Assembly (NCBI GenBank): GCA_013822685.1
Contig: PNKV01000016.1
Coordinates: 1 to 64,000, forward strand
Length of the DNA stretch: 64,000 bases
Source of the DNA: Leptothrix sp. (in: b-proteobacteria)
Lineage (GTDB): Bacteria; Pseudomonadota; Gammaproteobacteria; Burkholderiales; Burkholderiaceae_C
Direction: 5' to 3'
The position numbers were made by a program, and so were the translations under genes. The notes below the pieces were generated by a model that saw only the letters and a list, made by a program, of their open reading frames with translations, did not search any database and was not told the DNA's origin. Shown here piece after piece: positions 33,110 to 42,873 of the stretch (positions within the stretch are counted from its first letter, which is position 1; every line of letters starts with the position of its first letter).

Positions 33110-34351
33110 TCAGACCACGGTCGCAGGGCTGGCTGGTACACGGTGGTGGCGGCTGAAATAGCGCAGGCCGATCACGGCCGCGACACCCTGGATGGCGGCA
33201 CACAGGTAGAACGGCGCGCCGACGCGCCAATCGCCTTGGGGATAATGGGACACCGCCGCCAGCAAGGGCGTGCCCAGCACCGGGCCCAACACGGCCGCTA
33301 CGCTGTTGATGGACGACACGGCGCCCATGCTTTCGCCCTGACGGGTTGGATCAACGGCGTTGGACACCAGGCTTTGCAGGCCAGGCTGCACCATGTAGCC
33401 AAACACATTGGCCACCACGATCACGAAGATCATCCAGCCCACCGGCACCAAGCCATAGCCCGCGAAGGCGATGGTGGACGAGACCAGACCAAAAATGACC
33501 AGCCGGTGCAGCGGAATGTACTTTTGCACAAAGCGCATCAAGCCGCCTTGTACCAACACCGCCATGCCACCCACGGCCAACAGCGACAAGCCGTTGTCCA
33601 TTGGCGTCCAACCGAACTTGAACTCGGTGTAGAGGAACCAGCAGGTGTGCAGACAGAACTGCGCCAGGATCGACAAGCCCATGATCCACATCAGGGTCTC
33701 AACGCCTTTGAGGTCTCTCAAACGGGCCAGCGCGGTGAAGGGATTGGCCTGGGCCAGCTCAAACTTGCGGCGCTTGTCCAAAGGCAGCGATTCAGGCAGC
33801 ACGAAGTAGCCATACAGGCAGTTGAGCAGCGACAGGCTGCCCGCCAGCAGGAATGGCCAGTGCAGATCGTAGTTGCCCAGCGTGCCGCCCAGCACGGGCC
33901 CCAGAATGAAACCCAGCCCGAACATGGCACCCAACATGCCGTAGTTCTTGGCGCGCTCTTCGGGCACCGTGATGTCGGCCACATAGGCATTGGCCACCGC
34001 GATGTTGGCGCACACGGCACCACCCATCACGCGCACAGCCAACAGCATCCAGAACTCGGAAGCCAAGGCGGTGACGAAGAAGTTGATGCCCATGCCCAGC
34101 AAGCCCAGCAGCAGAATGGGCCGCCGGCCATAGCGGTCGGACAGCGCGCCAAGCACCGGCGCACTGAAGAACTGGGCAATCGCAAAAGCCGCCTGCGCCG
34201 CACCATAGGCCACCGAGGTGCTGGCCCCCGAGTCCATGAAAGACCCGATGAGCTTGGGCAACACGGGGGCGATGATGCCGATCGACATCATGTCGAGCAG
34301 CACCGTCACCATGATGAAGGGCATGGCCGCCCTGCGGCCTTGGGCGCCCAT
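33110..34351 (-). CDS. MFS transporter, TCR/Tet-like
   Basis: 413 residues from an ATG that overlaps the guaB stop by one base (TGATG). Twelve hydrophobic segments are visible. The major-facilitator motif GALSDRYGRRPILL lies between segments 2 and 3, and a GFILGPVLGG antiporter-type motif lies in segment 5, as in proton-coupled drug efflux pumps. Substrate unknown. Its position between guaB and guaA, with translational coupling to guaB, suggests co-expression with purine synthesis, possibly export of a nucleoside or purine analogue (speculative). Confidence 0.88.
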   Translation of the reverse strand: MGAQGRRAAMPFIMVTVLLDMMSIGIIAPVLPKLIGSFMDSGASTSVAYGAAQAAFAIAQFFSAPVLGALSDRYGRRPILLLGLLGMGINFFVTALASEFWMLLAVRVMGGAVCANIAVANAYVADITVPEERAKNYGMLGAMFGLGFILGPVLGGTLGNYDLHWPFLLAGSLSLLNCLYGYFVLPESLPLDKRRKFELAQANPFTALARLRDLKGVETLMWIMGLSILAQFCLHTCWFLYTEFKFGWTPMDNGLSLLAVGGMAVLVQGGLMRFVQKYIPLHRLVIFGLVSSTIAFAGYGLVPVGWMIFVIVVANVFGYMVQPGLQSLVSNAVDPTRQGESMGAVSSINSVAAVLGPVLGTPLLAAVSHYPQGDWRVGAPFYLCAAIQGVAAVIGLRYFSRHHRVPASPATVV

Positions 34352-35823
34352 CACTCCATGCGGTAGTTGGGCGCTTCCTTCGTGATCTGCACGTCGTGGA
34401 CGTGACTCTCGCGAATGCCCGCGGCCGTGATCTCGACGAACTCGGCCTTGTTGCGCATGTCTTCGATGGTGGCGCACCCGCAGTAGCCCATGGAGGCGCG
34501 CAAGCCACCCGCCATTTGCGTGACGATGCTGATCATCGAGCCCTTGAACGGCACGCGGCCTTCAATGCCTTCGGGGACCAGCTTGTCCGCGTTGGGGTTG
34601 GTGGTTTCGTCGTTTTCCTGGAAGTAGCGGTCGGCCGAACCGGCCTTCATGGCGCCGATCGAGCCCATGCCGCGGTAGCTCTTGTAGCTGCGGCCCTGGT
34701 ACAGGATCACTTCGCCGGGCGCTTCTTCGGTGCCGGCAAACATGCCGCCCATCATGACGGTGCTGGCACCGGCCGCGATGGCTTTGGCGATGTCACCGGA
34801 ATAGCGGATGCCGCCGTCGCCGATCAAAGGCACACCGGTGCCTTGCAGCGCCGTGGCCACACTGTCGATGGCCATGATCTGCGGCACGCCCACACCCGCG
34901 ATGATCCGCGTGGTGCAGATGGAGCCCGGGCCGATGCCCACCTTGACACCATCAGCGCCTGCTTCGACCAAGGCCAAAGCCGCCGCGCCAGTGGCGATGT
35001 TGCCGCCGATCACATCAACCTGTGGGTAGTTCTTCTTGACCCAGCGCACGCGCTCGATCACGCCGGCACTGTGGCCGTGGGCCGTGTCGACCACCAAGGC
35101 ATCGACGCCGGCACGCACCAGCAGCTCAACGCGCTCTTCGGTGCCCTCGCCCACGCCGACCGCCGCGCCCACGCGCAGCTTGCCGTGTGAATCACGCGCC
35201 GCGTTGGGGAAGTTGGTCTGCTTGGTGATGTCCTTGACGGTGAACAGGCCCTTGAGCTCGAACGCGTCGTTGACGATGACCACGCGCTCCAGCTTGTGCT
35301 GGTGCATCAGGGCCTTGGCTTCTTCTTTCGAAGCGCCGTCCTTGATGGTGATCAGCCGCTCGCGCGGGGTCATGATCTCGCGCACGGGCACATCAAGGCG
35401 GGTCTCGAAGCGCAAATCGCGCCCCGTGACAATGCCCACGACGCGGCCTTCATCAACCACCGGGAAGCCCGAGATGCCATGTTGCTGCGACAAGGCGATC
35501 ACATCACGCACGCGAACGCCGGATGAGATCGTGATCGGGTCACGCAACACGCCAGACTCGTAACGCTTGACGCGCGAGACTTCCGCAGCTTGTTGCTGAG
35601 GCGTGAGGTTTTTGTGGATGATCCCAATACCGCCTTCCTGGGCGATCGCGATCGCCAGGCGGGCCTCTGTGACCGTGTCCATGGCGGCAGACACCAAGGG
35701 CAGATTCAGGGTGATGTTTCGGGACAGACGGGTGGCCAGCGATGTGTCACGGGGTAACACTTGTGAGAACGCGGGCACCAGCAGCACATCGTCGAATGTG
35801 AGTGCTTTACCAAGCAGGCGCAT
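34351..35823 (-). CDS. guaB: IMP dehydrogenase
   Basis: 490 residues from ATG 35823 ([15 protein letters not shown], the usual start). Two CBS domains occupy about 95-205 ([13 protein letters not shown] in the second). The catalytic loop GPGSICTTR carries the active-site Cys, and the [10 protein letters not shown] and GMGSIGAM motifs follow. It oxidises IMP to XMP with NAD+, the committed step to GMP. A good promoter lies 26 bases upstream. It is the first gene of the guaB-MFS-guaA unit. Confidence 0.98.
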   Translation of the reverse strand: MRLLGKALTFDDVLLVPAFSQVLPRDTSLATRLSRNITLNLPLVSAAMDTVTEARLAIAIAQEGGIGIIHKNLTPQQQAAEVSRVKRYESGVLRDPITISSGVRVRDVIALSQQHGISGFPVVDEGRVVGIVTGRDLRFETRLDVPVREIMTPRERLITIKDGASKEEAKALMHQHKLERVVIVNDAFELKGLFTVKDITKQTNFPNAARDSHGKLRVGAAVGVGEGTEERVELLVRAGVDALVVDTAHGHSAGVIERVRWVKKNYPQVDVIGGNIATGAAALALVEAGADGVKVGIGPGSICTTRIIAGVGVPQIMAIDSVATALQGTGVPLIGDGGIRYSGDIAKAIAAGASTVMMGGMFAGTEEAPGEVILYQGRSYKSYRGMGSIGAMKAGSADRYFQENDETTNPNADKLVPEGIEGRVPFKGSMISIVTQMAGGLRASMGYCGCATIEDMRNKAEFVEITAAGIRESHVHDVQITKEAPNYRME

Positions 35824-35848
35824 GAACAGGCTCCAGACGCAAAAGCGG

Positions 35849-35878
35849 ATTATACGCGCAGTGGAGGTAGGCTGTCGA
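35849..35878 (-). promoter_or_regulatory. Sigma-70 promoter of guaB
   Basis: On the minus strand TCGACA (-35, one mismatch) is followed by an 18-base spacer and a perfect TATAAT (-10, 35849-35854), ending 25 bases before the guaB start. Confidence 0.7.
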
Positions 35879-35951
35879 AGCGTGGATTTACCGTGACGAA
35901 TGGGCGTTTTCGCGGCCATTGCAAACGCCAAGCCGGACTAAACTTCGCGTC

Positions 35952-36479
35952 ATGAAAAGTACCCGCCCTCATTCCGCCTTGCTCTTGTCACTGACCTTGG
36001 CCAGCGCGGCGCTGGTGGCCACGCCTGCCCAGGCCGGCACCCAGTGGAAGTGGAAAGATGCCTCGGGCGCAACGCAATACAGCGACCGCCCGCCTCCGGC
36101 CGGCACCCCTGAAGGCAACATCCTGCAAAGGCCCGCGGCCTCAAGAACGGTGCAATTGGCCAAACCCGCCTCTGAGGCAGAGGCTGCAGCATCGGCCGCC
36201 AAGCCTGCGGTGGCGGCCAAGGCTCCCGAGTCCGAGCTGGACGTGAAGCGCCGCAAGGCCGAGGAAGAAAAAGAAGCCCAGCGCAAAGCTGAAGAAGAAA
36301 AGAACGCCAAGTCGCGTGCTGAGAACTGCACGCAGGCCCGCAACTACCAGCGCACGCTGAACGATGGCATCCGCATTGCCCGAACCAATAGCAAGGGTGA
36401 ACGCGAGATCCTGGACGACAAGGGCCGCGCCGAAGAGCAGCGCCGCACCCAGGAAGCCATTGCCAGCAATTGCAAGTAA
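35952..36479 (+). CDS. Exported DUF4124-domain protein
   Basis: 175 residues. A Sec signal peptide ends near ATPAQA-G (about residue 28). The DUF4124 motif WKWKDASGATQYSDRPPP follows, then an Ala-rich linker, a strongly charged helix (KRRKAEEEKEAQRKAEEEK) and a C-terminal region with two cysteines. Such small envelope proteins are common in beta-proteobacteria; their role is unknown, though the helix suggests peptidoglycan or partner contact. It is divergent from guaB. Confidence 0.85.
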   Translation: MKSTRPHSALLLSLTLASAALVATPAQAGTQWKWKDASGATQYSDRPPPAGTPEGNILQRPAASRTVQLAKPASEAEAAASAAKPAVAAKAPESELDVKRRKAEEEKEAQRKAEEEKNAKSRAENCTQARNYQRTLNDGIRIARTNSKGEREILDDKGRAEEQRRTQEAIASNCK

Positions 36480-36495
36480 GGCCGGCCGTCGGGCG

Positions 36496-36849
36496 CTAGC
36501 CTGACGAGTTGCTCAGCGGCCGCTTGTTCGGCCGTTTGACACCCCTGGGCGTCTTTTCGCCATGTGCACGGTAACGCACGCGCCGTGCCTCTTTCGGATC
36601 GACGATCAGGCCGCGGTACACCTCCACCCGATCCCGATCTTGCAGAACCTGGGCCAAGTTCGCCTTGCGCCCCCAGATCCCCACGCTCAAGTGTTGCGCC
36701 TCGCCCAACAGCTGGGCGGCCACCAAGGCATCCTTGATGCAACTGCCCAAAGGCAAAGTCAGGGTGCTCATTTGGATTTGCCGGGGCGCTGGGCTGAACA
36801 CCACCTCGATGTGAATCACCGGGGTTGGAGTTGGTTCACCGAGGCCCAT
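36496..36849 (-). CDS. rnfH: RnfH-family ubiquitin-like protein
   Basis: 117 residues. The ubiquitin-like beta-grasp RnfH (UPF0125) core is seen in IHIEVVFSPAP, TLPLGSCIKDAL, VGIWGRKANLAQVLQDRDRVEVYRGL and the ending DPKEARRVRYRAHG. The ATG at 36849 overlaps the ratA stop by 14 bases. RnfH regularly follows ratA in proteobacteria; its biochemical role is unsettled. The basic C-terminal tail is slightly longer than usual. Confidence 0.92.
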   Translation of the reverse strand: MGLGEPTPTPVIHIEVVFSPAPRQIQMSTLTLPLGSCIKDALVAAQLLGEAQHLSVGIWGRKANLAQVLQDRDRVEVYRGLIVDPKEARRVRYRAHGEKTPRGVKRPNKRPLSNSSG

Positions 36850-37318
36850 AAACCTGCTCGGCCCGTTTGACGAAAGCATCGACAAACGTGTTGGCGATGC
36901 GGTCGAACACCGGGCTGATCACCAGGGCGAGCGGCCGGCTGGAAAAAGCATAGCTGAGCGAGAACTCGACCTTGCAGGCAGTGGGTTCCGCCGCGGTCTG
37001 CCCGGGCACCGGGGGGGGCGAGCCAGGCTTGTGCAAGGGCGTGAACTTCCAGGTGCCTTCGAGCTTGGAAAAGGGCCCATCCACCAGATGCATGCGCACT
37101 TCGCTGGCATCGATGTTGGTGTTGCGCGTGGTGAACGCCTGACGGATACCGGCAAACGCGATGTGCAGACGCGCGGTGACACCATCGTCGTGCTGTTGGA
37201 TTACCTCAGCGCGCTCACACCAGGGCAGGAATTGGGCGTAGTCCTCGACGGCGGTGACCAGCGCATACATTTCGCGGGGCGAGTACCAGAGCAGGACGGA
37301 CTTGTTGACTTGCTTCAT
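36836..37318 (-). CDS. ratA: RatA/COQ10-like START-domain protein
   Basis: 160 residues from ATG 37318 (MKQVNKSVLLWYSPREMYAL). Hallmarks are the EDYAQFLPWCERAEV segment and the SYAFSSRPLALVISPVFDRIANTFVDAFVKRAEQVYG ending region, in parts typical of the polyketide-cyclase/START fold. E. coli RatA was described as blocking 70S ribosome assembly; its homologues (COQ10) bind ubiquinone, so the physiological role is debated. It is divergent from smpB with only 39 bases between the starts and is co-transcribed with rnfH. Confidence 0.93.
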   Translation of the reverse strand: MKQVNKSVLLWYSPREMYALVTAVEDYAQFLPWCERAEVIQQHDDGVTARLHIAFAGIRQAFTTRNTNIDASEVRMHLVDGPFSKLEGTWKFTPLHKPGSPPPVPGQTAAEPTACKVEFSLSYAFSSRPLALVISPVFDRIANTFVDAFVKRAEQVYGPR

Positions 37319-37357
37319 AGAATGCCGCCATTTTAAGGACGCTGTATCCTTCTGACC

Positions 37358-37822
37358 ATGACGATTGCCGAAAATAGAAAAGCCCTGTTCAATTACCACA
37401 TCGAAGAACGCTTCGAGGCGGGTGTGGTCCTGGAAGGCTGGGAAGTGAAGGCGATCCGCGCGGGCCAGGTGCAGTTGACCGATGGCCACATCATGATCCG
37501 CAATGGCGAGTTGCACCTGATCGGCCTGCGCATCAATGCGCTGCGATCGGCATCAACGCACGTCAAGCCCGAGGCGGACCGCACCAAAAAACTGTTGATG
37601 CACCGCTCGGAGATCCGGCGCCTGGTGGGCAAGACGGAGCAAAAAGGCTACACCCTGGTGCCGCTGAACCTGCATTTCAAGGGCAGCTACGTGAAAGCCG
37701 AGATCGCCCTGGCCAAGGGCAAGGCTGAGCACGACAAGCGCAACACCATCAAGGACCGCGAATGGGAGCGGGAAAAGGGCCGAATGATGCGACACAAGGT
37801 GTCCTCCGGCGGCAAGGAATAA
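37358..37822 (+). CDS. smpB: SsrA-binding protein SmpB
   Basis: 154 residues, standard length. It begins [17 protein letters not shown] and has the OB-fold motifs [23 protein letters not shown] and [13 protein letters not shown], and a basic C-terminal tail ([16 protein letters not shown]) that enters the decoding centre. It delivers tmRNA to stalled ribosomes in trans-translation. The ssrA gene is not in this window. Confidence 0.98.
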   Translation: MTIAENRKALFNYHIEERFEAGVVLEGWEVKAIRAGQVQLTDGHIMIRNGELHLIGLRINALRSASTHVKPEADRTKKLLMHRSEIRRLVGKTEQKGYTLVPLNLHFKGSYVKAEIALAKGKAEHDKRNTIKDREWEREKGRMMRHKVSSGGKE

Positions 37823-37966
37823 TTCACCCGGTTGGTCGACCTAACCCGCGTTTCTAACAGACCCTAATTTGTTGGCGCGGCTGTCGCGAACAAATCTTTT
37901 AATCGCGTGAAATAGCGCACCGTCTGCGGCCTTTGAAGCGCACCTAAGGGCGCCCCAAATAATTAA

Positions 37967-37989
37967 CCTTCGCATACTTTTAGCGAAGG
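37967..37989 (+). promoter_or_regulatory. Hairpin covering the chemoreceptor ribosome site
   Basis: CCTTCGC (37967-37973) pairs with GCGAAGG (37983-37989) across a 9-base AT-rich loop. The 3' arm contains most of the GAAGGA ribosome site for the gene starting at 37999, so folding would hide it. The upstream intergenic bases from 37823 show no clear promoter. Confidence 0.45.
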
Positions 37990-37998
37990 ATGATTTCC

Positions 37999-39567
37999 AT
38001 GAAGAATAGCCCGATGACCGTGCGCGCCAAGCTGACGGTTGCCTTCGGTGGGCTTGCAGTTTTAGTTCTCATCGTGGCCGGGCTGTCGCTCAAGGCACTC
38101 AACGACTCGAACCACAGGTTTACCAATTACGTCAACGGCATCAACGCGCGATCCAATCTCGCGGCCCATGCCCGTGCCGCCGTGGATGCGCGTGCCATCG
38201 CAGCGCGCAATCTGTTGCTGGTGACCAAACCGGCCGATCTGGCCACTGAAAAAACCATCGTTTTGCAATCTCACGAAGAAGTTAAGGCCCTGCTGGTCAA
38301 GCTCAATGAGATGGCCAAGGCGCACGATGTGTCTGAAGAGGCGCGAGGCGTGATTGCCGAAATCGACCGCATCGAAGAGGCGTATGGCCAGGTGGCCTTG
38401 GCGATCGTGAACCTGGCCTTGAACGGCCAGAAGGATGAAGCCATCGCCAAGATGAACGACGAATGTCGGCCTTTGCTGGCGGCTTTGGTTAAAGCCTCAG
38501 ACACGTATTTGAAATCCACGGACGCGCGCGCACGGCAGCTCACGGTTGAGGCGGCAGATGCTTATGTCACGCAGCGCAACGTGCTGGCAATGGCTTGCTT
38601 GTTGGCCTTCGCGGCAGCCGGCCTGGCTGGCGTGCTGATCACACGCGGACTGACGCGGGCCCTGGGCGCAGAACCAGCCTCGCTGGGAGAAGCCGCTCAC
38701 CGTGTGGCGGCTGGCGACCTGGGTGCCATTGAGGGCACGGCACAGGCGCATCCCGGCAGCGTGCTTGCATCGCTGGGCGCCATGCAAGGGAACTTGTCGC
38801 GCATCGTCGGGCAGGTTCGCAGTGCGTCGAATTCGATCGCGACGGGCTCGGCGGAAATTGCCATGGGCAACGCCGACTTGAGCCAACGGACGGAAGAGCA
38901 AGCCAGCAATCTGCAGCAGACGGCGGCCTCAATGGACCAACTCAGCAGCACCGTGAAGAACAACGCCGAAATGGCACAGCAGGCCAATCAGTTGTCGAAC
39001 GCGGCGTCCTTGGCCGCCGCCAAGGGCGGAGACGTGGTCAGCCAGGTCGTGGGCACCATGAATGAGATCGCGGACTCGTCCAAGAAGATCGTCGACATCA
39101 TCGGGGTGATCGATGGCATCGCTTTCCAGACCAACATCCTGGCCTTGAACGCTGCGGTGGAGGCCGCCCGGGCGGGTGACCAGGGCCGTGGCTTCGCGGT
39201 GGTGGCCAGCGAGGTTCGCACGCTGGCGCAGAGATCGGCCAACGCCGCCAAGGAGATCAAGGCCTTGATTGGCGCCAGCGTCGAGAAAGTCGACACGGGT
39301 GCCCAGCAGGTCCATGTGGCGGGCAAGAGCATGGAAGACATCGTGGCGCAAGTGAAGCGCGTGAACGATCTGCTGTCCGAGATTTCAAACGCCACGGCAG
39401 AACAATCCATCGGCATCAACCAGGTGGGCCATTCGGTGACCCAGCTCGATCAGGTGACTCAGCAGAACGCTGCCCTGGTGGAGGAAAGCGCCGCCGCTGC
39501 TGAAAGCCTGAAGCGCCAGGCCGCGCAACTGGCCGAAGTGGTGGATGTGTTCAAGCTGGAAGGCTGA
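37999..39567 (+). CDS. Methyl-accepting chemotaxis protein
   Basis: 522 residues from ATG 37999 (the ATG at 37990 overlaps the ribosome site). TM1 is at about 12-32. A four-helix-bundle-like periplasmic sensor follows to about 195, then TM2 ([17 protein letters not shown]), a HAMP region, and the cytoplasmic signalling helices with the conserved hairpin tip [20 protein letters not shown]. No C-terminal NWETF-type CheR tether is present. It senses a ligand at the periplasmic face and controls CheA; the ligand is unknown. It is a single gene. Confidence 0.95.
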   Translation: MKNSPMTVRAKLTVAFGGLAVLVLIVAGLSLKALNDSNHRFTNYVNGINARSNLAAHARAAVDARAIAARNLLLVTKPADLATEKTIVLQSHEEVKALLVKLNEMAKAHDVSEEARGVIAEIDRIEEAYGQVALAIVNLALNGQKDEAIAKMNDECRPLLAALVKASDTYLKSTDARARQLTVEAADAYVTQRNVLAMACLLAFAAAGLAGVLITRGLTRALGAEPASLGEAAHRVAAGDLGAIEGTAQAHPGSVLASLGAMQGNLSRIVGQVRSASNSIATGSAEIAMGNADLSQRTEEQASNLQQTAASMDQLSSTVKNNAEMAQQANQLSNAASLAAAKGGDVVSQVVGTMNEIADSSKKIVDIIGVIDGIAFQTNILALNAAVEAARAGDQGRGFAVVASEVRTLAQRSANAAKEIKALIGASVEKVDTGAQQVHVAGKSMEDIVAQVKRVNDLLSEISNATAEQSIGINQVGHSVTQLDQVTQQNAALVEESAAAAESLKRQAAQLAEVVDVFKLEG

Positions 39568-39577
39568 ACGCCACGGC

Positions 39578-40786
39578 TCAGTTGGCCTGCAGCACGGTCA
39601 GCGCCTGCGCCAGATCGTCGATCAAATCCTGCGGGTCTTCCAGGCCGATGGCCAGGCGCACCAGGGTGCCCTGAGGCACATCAGCTGCGGTGCGCATGCT
39701 GGGCAGGTGGTAGGGCACGGCGAGGCTCACGGGCCCTCCCCATGAATAGCCGATCTTGAACAAGGCCAAGGCGTCGATGAAGGCATCGACCTGGGACGAG
39801 CTGTAGCGCTCATCGAACACCACGGACACCAGGCCAGCCGCCGCGCTGCAAGTCTGGGCCCAATGGGCATGGCCAGGTGATTCAGGCAAGGCCGGGTGCA
39901 GTACCTGCGAGACCTCAGGCCGCGATTGCCACCACAGCGCAATCTGCCGGGTGGCGGCATCGTGCGCGGCGTAGCGCAAGGGCAAGGTGGGCAGGCCACG
40001 CAAAACGGCTTCGACATCGTTACCGCCCACGCCCAAGCCCATCCGCATGTGCGTCATCTTGAGTTTGATGTGCAGCGCTTCGTCGCGCGTGGTGATCGAG
40101 CCCATCAGCACATCGGCGCCGCCCGAGGGGTATTTGGTCAAGGCGTGCACGGAGATGTCGACACCCTGCGCCTCGCCGTCCCCGTGGTCAAAGGCGAATG
40201 CGTCAAACGCCAAGCCAGCGCCCCAGGTGTTGTCCAGCGCAACGATCACATGGGGATGCTGGCGCGCCACGCGCAGCAAACCAGTCAGATCAGGGAACTC
40301 CAGGGTCACCGAGCCGGCGGCTTCCAGCCAGATCAATTTGGTCCGGGGCGTGATGAGCGCGGCCAGTTGATCGGCACGCAAGGGGTCGTAGAACTGGTGG
40401 GTGATGCCCCATTGGGCCAGCTCGCCGCGCGCCAAGTCCTTGTTGGGGCCGTAGGCGTTATCGGGAATCAGCACCTCGTCGCCCGCGCGCAGCAAGGCCA
40501 TGTCGACCAAGGCGAGCGCGGCCAGGCCGCTGGGCGCCAACAGGGTTTGCAGGCCGCCTTCCAGCGTGGCGAGGCGCTCTTCCAGCGTGAACGTGCTGGG
40601 CGTGCCGTGCAGGCCGTAGGTGTAGCCGGTTTTGTCTTTCCACTGGCGAGCCCGCAGGGCCACCGTGTTGTCAAAGATGACGGTTGAGGCCTTGTGGATG
40701 CCGGGCACCACGGATTTGAAGCCGGCGGGCGGCTTGTAGGCGTGGTGGATGAGCTCGGTGCTGGGGGCGTTTTTGCGCTGCTTCAT
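39578..40786 (-). CDS. metC: Cystathionine beta-lyase (Cys/Met PLP enzyme)
   Basis: 402 residues. The Cys/Met-metabolism PLP fold shows YGLHGTPST, a LAPSGLAAL cofactor loop, VALDNTWGAG with the PLP-pairing Asp, and the Schiff-base Lys in ALTKYPSGG. LGVGGNDVEAVLRGL and the LVRLAIGLEDPQDLI ending match proteobacterial MetC. It cleaves cystathionine to homocysteine, pyruvate and ammonia. Other gamma-family lyases remain possible, but this sub-pattern favours MetC. It is convergent with the chemoreceptor, 10 bases apart. Confidence 0.9.
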   Translation of the reverse strand: MKQRKNAPSTELIHHAYKPPAGFKSVVPGIHKASTVIFDNTVALRARQWKDKTGYTYGLHGTPSTFTLEERLATLEGGLQTLLAPSGLAALALVDMALLRAGDEVLIPDNAYGPNKDLARGELAQWGITHQFYDPLRADQLAALITPRTKLIWLEAAGSVTLEFPDLTGLLRVARQHPHVIVALDNTWGAGLAFDAFAFDHGDGEAQGVDISVHALTKYPSGGADVLMGSITTRDEALHIKLKMTHMRMGLGVGGNDVEAVLRGLPTLPLRYAAHDAATRQIALWWQSRPEVSQVLHPALPESPGHAHWAQTCSAAAGLVSVVFDERYSSSQVDAFIDALALFKIGYSWGGPVSLAVPYHLPSMRTAADVPQGTLVRLAIGLEDPQDLIDDLAQALTVLQAN

Positions 40787-40810
40787 GCAGCCATGCTAAT
40801 GGAGTTTGGC

Positions 40811-41773
40811 TCAGCGTTCACCGGCGCGGTAGGGCTTCATCAAGGCTTGTGGGTAGGCCGCCCGGCGGGCCATGACGATGAGGGCCAGGATCGACAGCAG
40901 GTAGGGCAGCATCAGGTACACCTGATAAGGCAGGGCCACGCCCAGCACGCCGCCACCGGCTTGCTGCAAGCGCAATTGCAAGGCATCGAACGCCGAGAAC
41001 AGCAAGGCACCCAACAAGGCTTTGCCCGGCCGCCACGAAGCGAACACCACCAAGGCCACGCAGATCCAGCCCCGGCCGTTGACCATGTTGATGTAGAAGG
41101 CATTGAAGGCCGACAAAGTCAGGAAAGCCCCAGCCACGCCCATCAGTGCCGAACCCGCCACGATGGCGCCCGTGCGCAAACCCACCACGCTCAAGCCTTG
41201 CCCTTCGGCAGCGGCTGGGTTCTCGCCCACCATGCGAACCGCCAGGCCCAGCGGCGTGCGCATGAGCATCCATGCGAGCAAGGGCACCAGGGCAAGGGCG
41301 ATCAAGGTCAAAGGGGTTTGTGCCGCGATCACCTCGCCCATCACGGGCACTTGGGACAGCCCCGGCCATTGCTGGCCCACGGCAGCCATCGGCGTGATGG
41401 TGGGTGGCGTTGATATCTTGGGAAACGCGATGCGGTAGCTGTAGTGGCTCAAGCTGGTCGCCAACAAGGTGAGGCCCAGGCCCACCACGTGTTGGGACAA
41501 GGCCAGCCCGACCGTGAGCAAGGCGTGAAGCAAGCCGCACACAGCCCCCACCAAGGCAGCGATCAGGACACCCATGGGCAGGCTGCAGCCATGGTAGACG
41601 GCCAGCCAGCCTGTGAATGCCCCCGCCACCATGATCCCTTCGATGCCCAGGTTGAGCACCCCTGCTCGCTCGCACAGCAACACGCCCAAGGTGCCTAGCA
41701 ACAGCGGCGTGGCCATGCGCAGCACGGCTATCCAGAAGCTGCTTTGCGCGACCAGGTCCCACACCTCGGTCAT
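40811..41773 (-). CDS. ABC importer permease, BMP/nucleoside type (second permease)
   Basis: 320 residues from an ATG overlapping the preceding permease stop (ATGA). There are about eight to ten hydrophobic segments, with the BPD_transp_2 signature around LLCERAGVLNLGIEGIMVAGAFTGW and a VRMVGENPAAAEGQGL cytoplasmic loop. This is the YufQ/RbsC-related permease of importers that use BMP-family binding proteins. It forms the membrane channel with the next permease. Last gene of the four-gene unit. Confidence 0.93.
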   Translation of the reverse strand: MTEVWDLVAQSSFWIAVLRMATPLLLGTLGVLLCERAGVLNLGIEGIMVAGAFTGWLAVYHGCSLPMGVLIAALVGAVCGLLHALLTVGLALSQHVVGLGLTLLATSLSHYSYRIAFPKISTPPTITPMAAVGQQWPGLSQVPVMGEVIAAQTPLTLIALALVPLLAWMLMRTPLGLAVRMVGENPAAAEGQGLSVVGLRTGAIVAGSALMGVAGAFLTLSAFNAFYINMVNGRGWICVALVVFASWRPGKALLGALLFSAFDALQLRLQQAGGGVLGVALPYQVYLMLPYLLSILALIVMARRAAYPQALMKPYRAGER

Positions 41774-42873
41774 GGCCGACTCCCAGCCGCAGGACGCAAA
41801 AACCGCAGGCGATAACGCGTGAACATCTGGGTGACCAGCATGCACAACAGGGCCAGGGACACCATCACATCGGCCAGGTAGGTGGGCACGCCCAAGGCCC
41901 GGCCCATGCTGTCGGCACCCACCAGCACGCTGGCCACGAACAAGGCCGACGCCACCACGCCAAGGGGGTGCAAACCCGCCAGCATTGCGATCACGATGCC
42001 GCTGTAGCCATAGCCGGGCGACATGTCGAGCGTGAGGTAACTGGTGCGCCCCGCCACCTCGCCCACCCCCGCCAGGCCGGCCAGGGCGCCGGACATCAAG
42101 GCGGTGATCAAGGTCAGGCGCTTCACAGGCAAACCGGCGAAGGCCGCCGCACCGGCGTTGGCCCCCACGGCGCGCAAGCCCAGCCCTAAGGTGGTGTAGC
42201 GGTCGATAGCCCACAAGAGCACCGCGAGCAGCAAGGCGCCCAGCAAGCCGCTGTGCACCCGCGAGCGCTCGATCAGCCGGCTGAATTCAAGTTCGGGCCA
42301 CAAGGCCACGGACTGAGGCCAGCCCATGGCCATCGGGTCTTTCATGGGGCCGTCGAGCATCATGGACACCAGCAACAAGGCAATGAAATTCATCAGCAAG
42401 GTGGTGACCACTTCGTCGACGCCAAGGCTGGTTTTCAGCCAGGCCGGGCCCAGCAGCCACAAGGCGCCAGCCAGCGCTCCCGCCAACACCATGCAGACCG
42501 TGAGCCAGGCAGCAGAGCCAGCGAACTCGGCGACACCCGCCTGCTGGCCCCCAACGGCAACGGCGGCCATGGCACCGAGGTACAACTGGCCTTCGGCGCC
42601 AATGTTGAACAGGCGTGCCCTGAACGCCACGGCCGCGGCAAGGCCCGTCAGGATCAAAGGCGTGGCCCGGGTCAAGGTTTCTGAGATGGCGAAGGTCGAG
42701 CCCCAGGCGCCCTGCACCATCAGGCCATACGCCTTGGTCACCGGGGCACCGCTCCACGCAATGAGGCCAGCCGCCAGGATCACGGTGGCCAGCACGGCGG
42801 CCAGGGGCGCGGTCAGCCAGCCCCAGCGCAAGGGTTGTTCACGGCTTTCGATTCGCCAGCGGAGCCCGGGCAT
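41770..42873 (-). CDS. ABC importer permease, BMP/nucleoside type (first permease)
   Basis: 367 residues from the ATG at 42873, which overlaps the ATPase stop by one base; a GTG three bases upstream is an alternative. BPD_transp_2 features include RATPLILTGLAAAVAFRARLFNIGAEGQL in parts and GLRAVGANAGAAAFAGLPVK. This is the YufP-like partner permease. Its overlaps with both neighbours show a tightly coupled operon. Confidence 0.93.
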   Translation of the reverse strand: MPGLRWRIESREQPLRWGWLTAPLAAVLATVILAAGLIAWSGAPVTKAYGLMVQGAWGSTFAISETLTRATPLILTGLAAAVAFRARLFNIGAEGQLYLGAMAAVAVGGQQAGVAEFAGSAAWLTVCMVLAGALAGALWLLGPAWLKTSLGVDEVVTTLLMNFIALLLVSMMLDGPMKDPMAMGWPQSVALWPELEFSRLIERSRVHSGLLGALLLAVLLWAIDRYTTLGLGLRAVGANAGAAAFAGLPVKRLTLITALMSGALAGLAGVGEVAGRTSYLTLDMSPGYGYSGIVIAMLAGLHPLGVVASALFVASVLVGADSMGRALGVPTYLADVMVSLALLCMLVTQMFTRYRLRFLRPAAGSRP

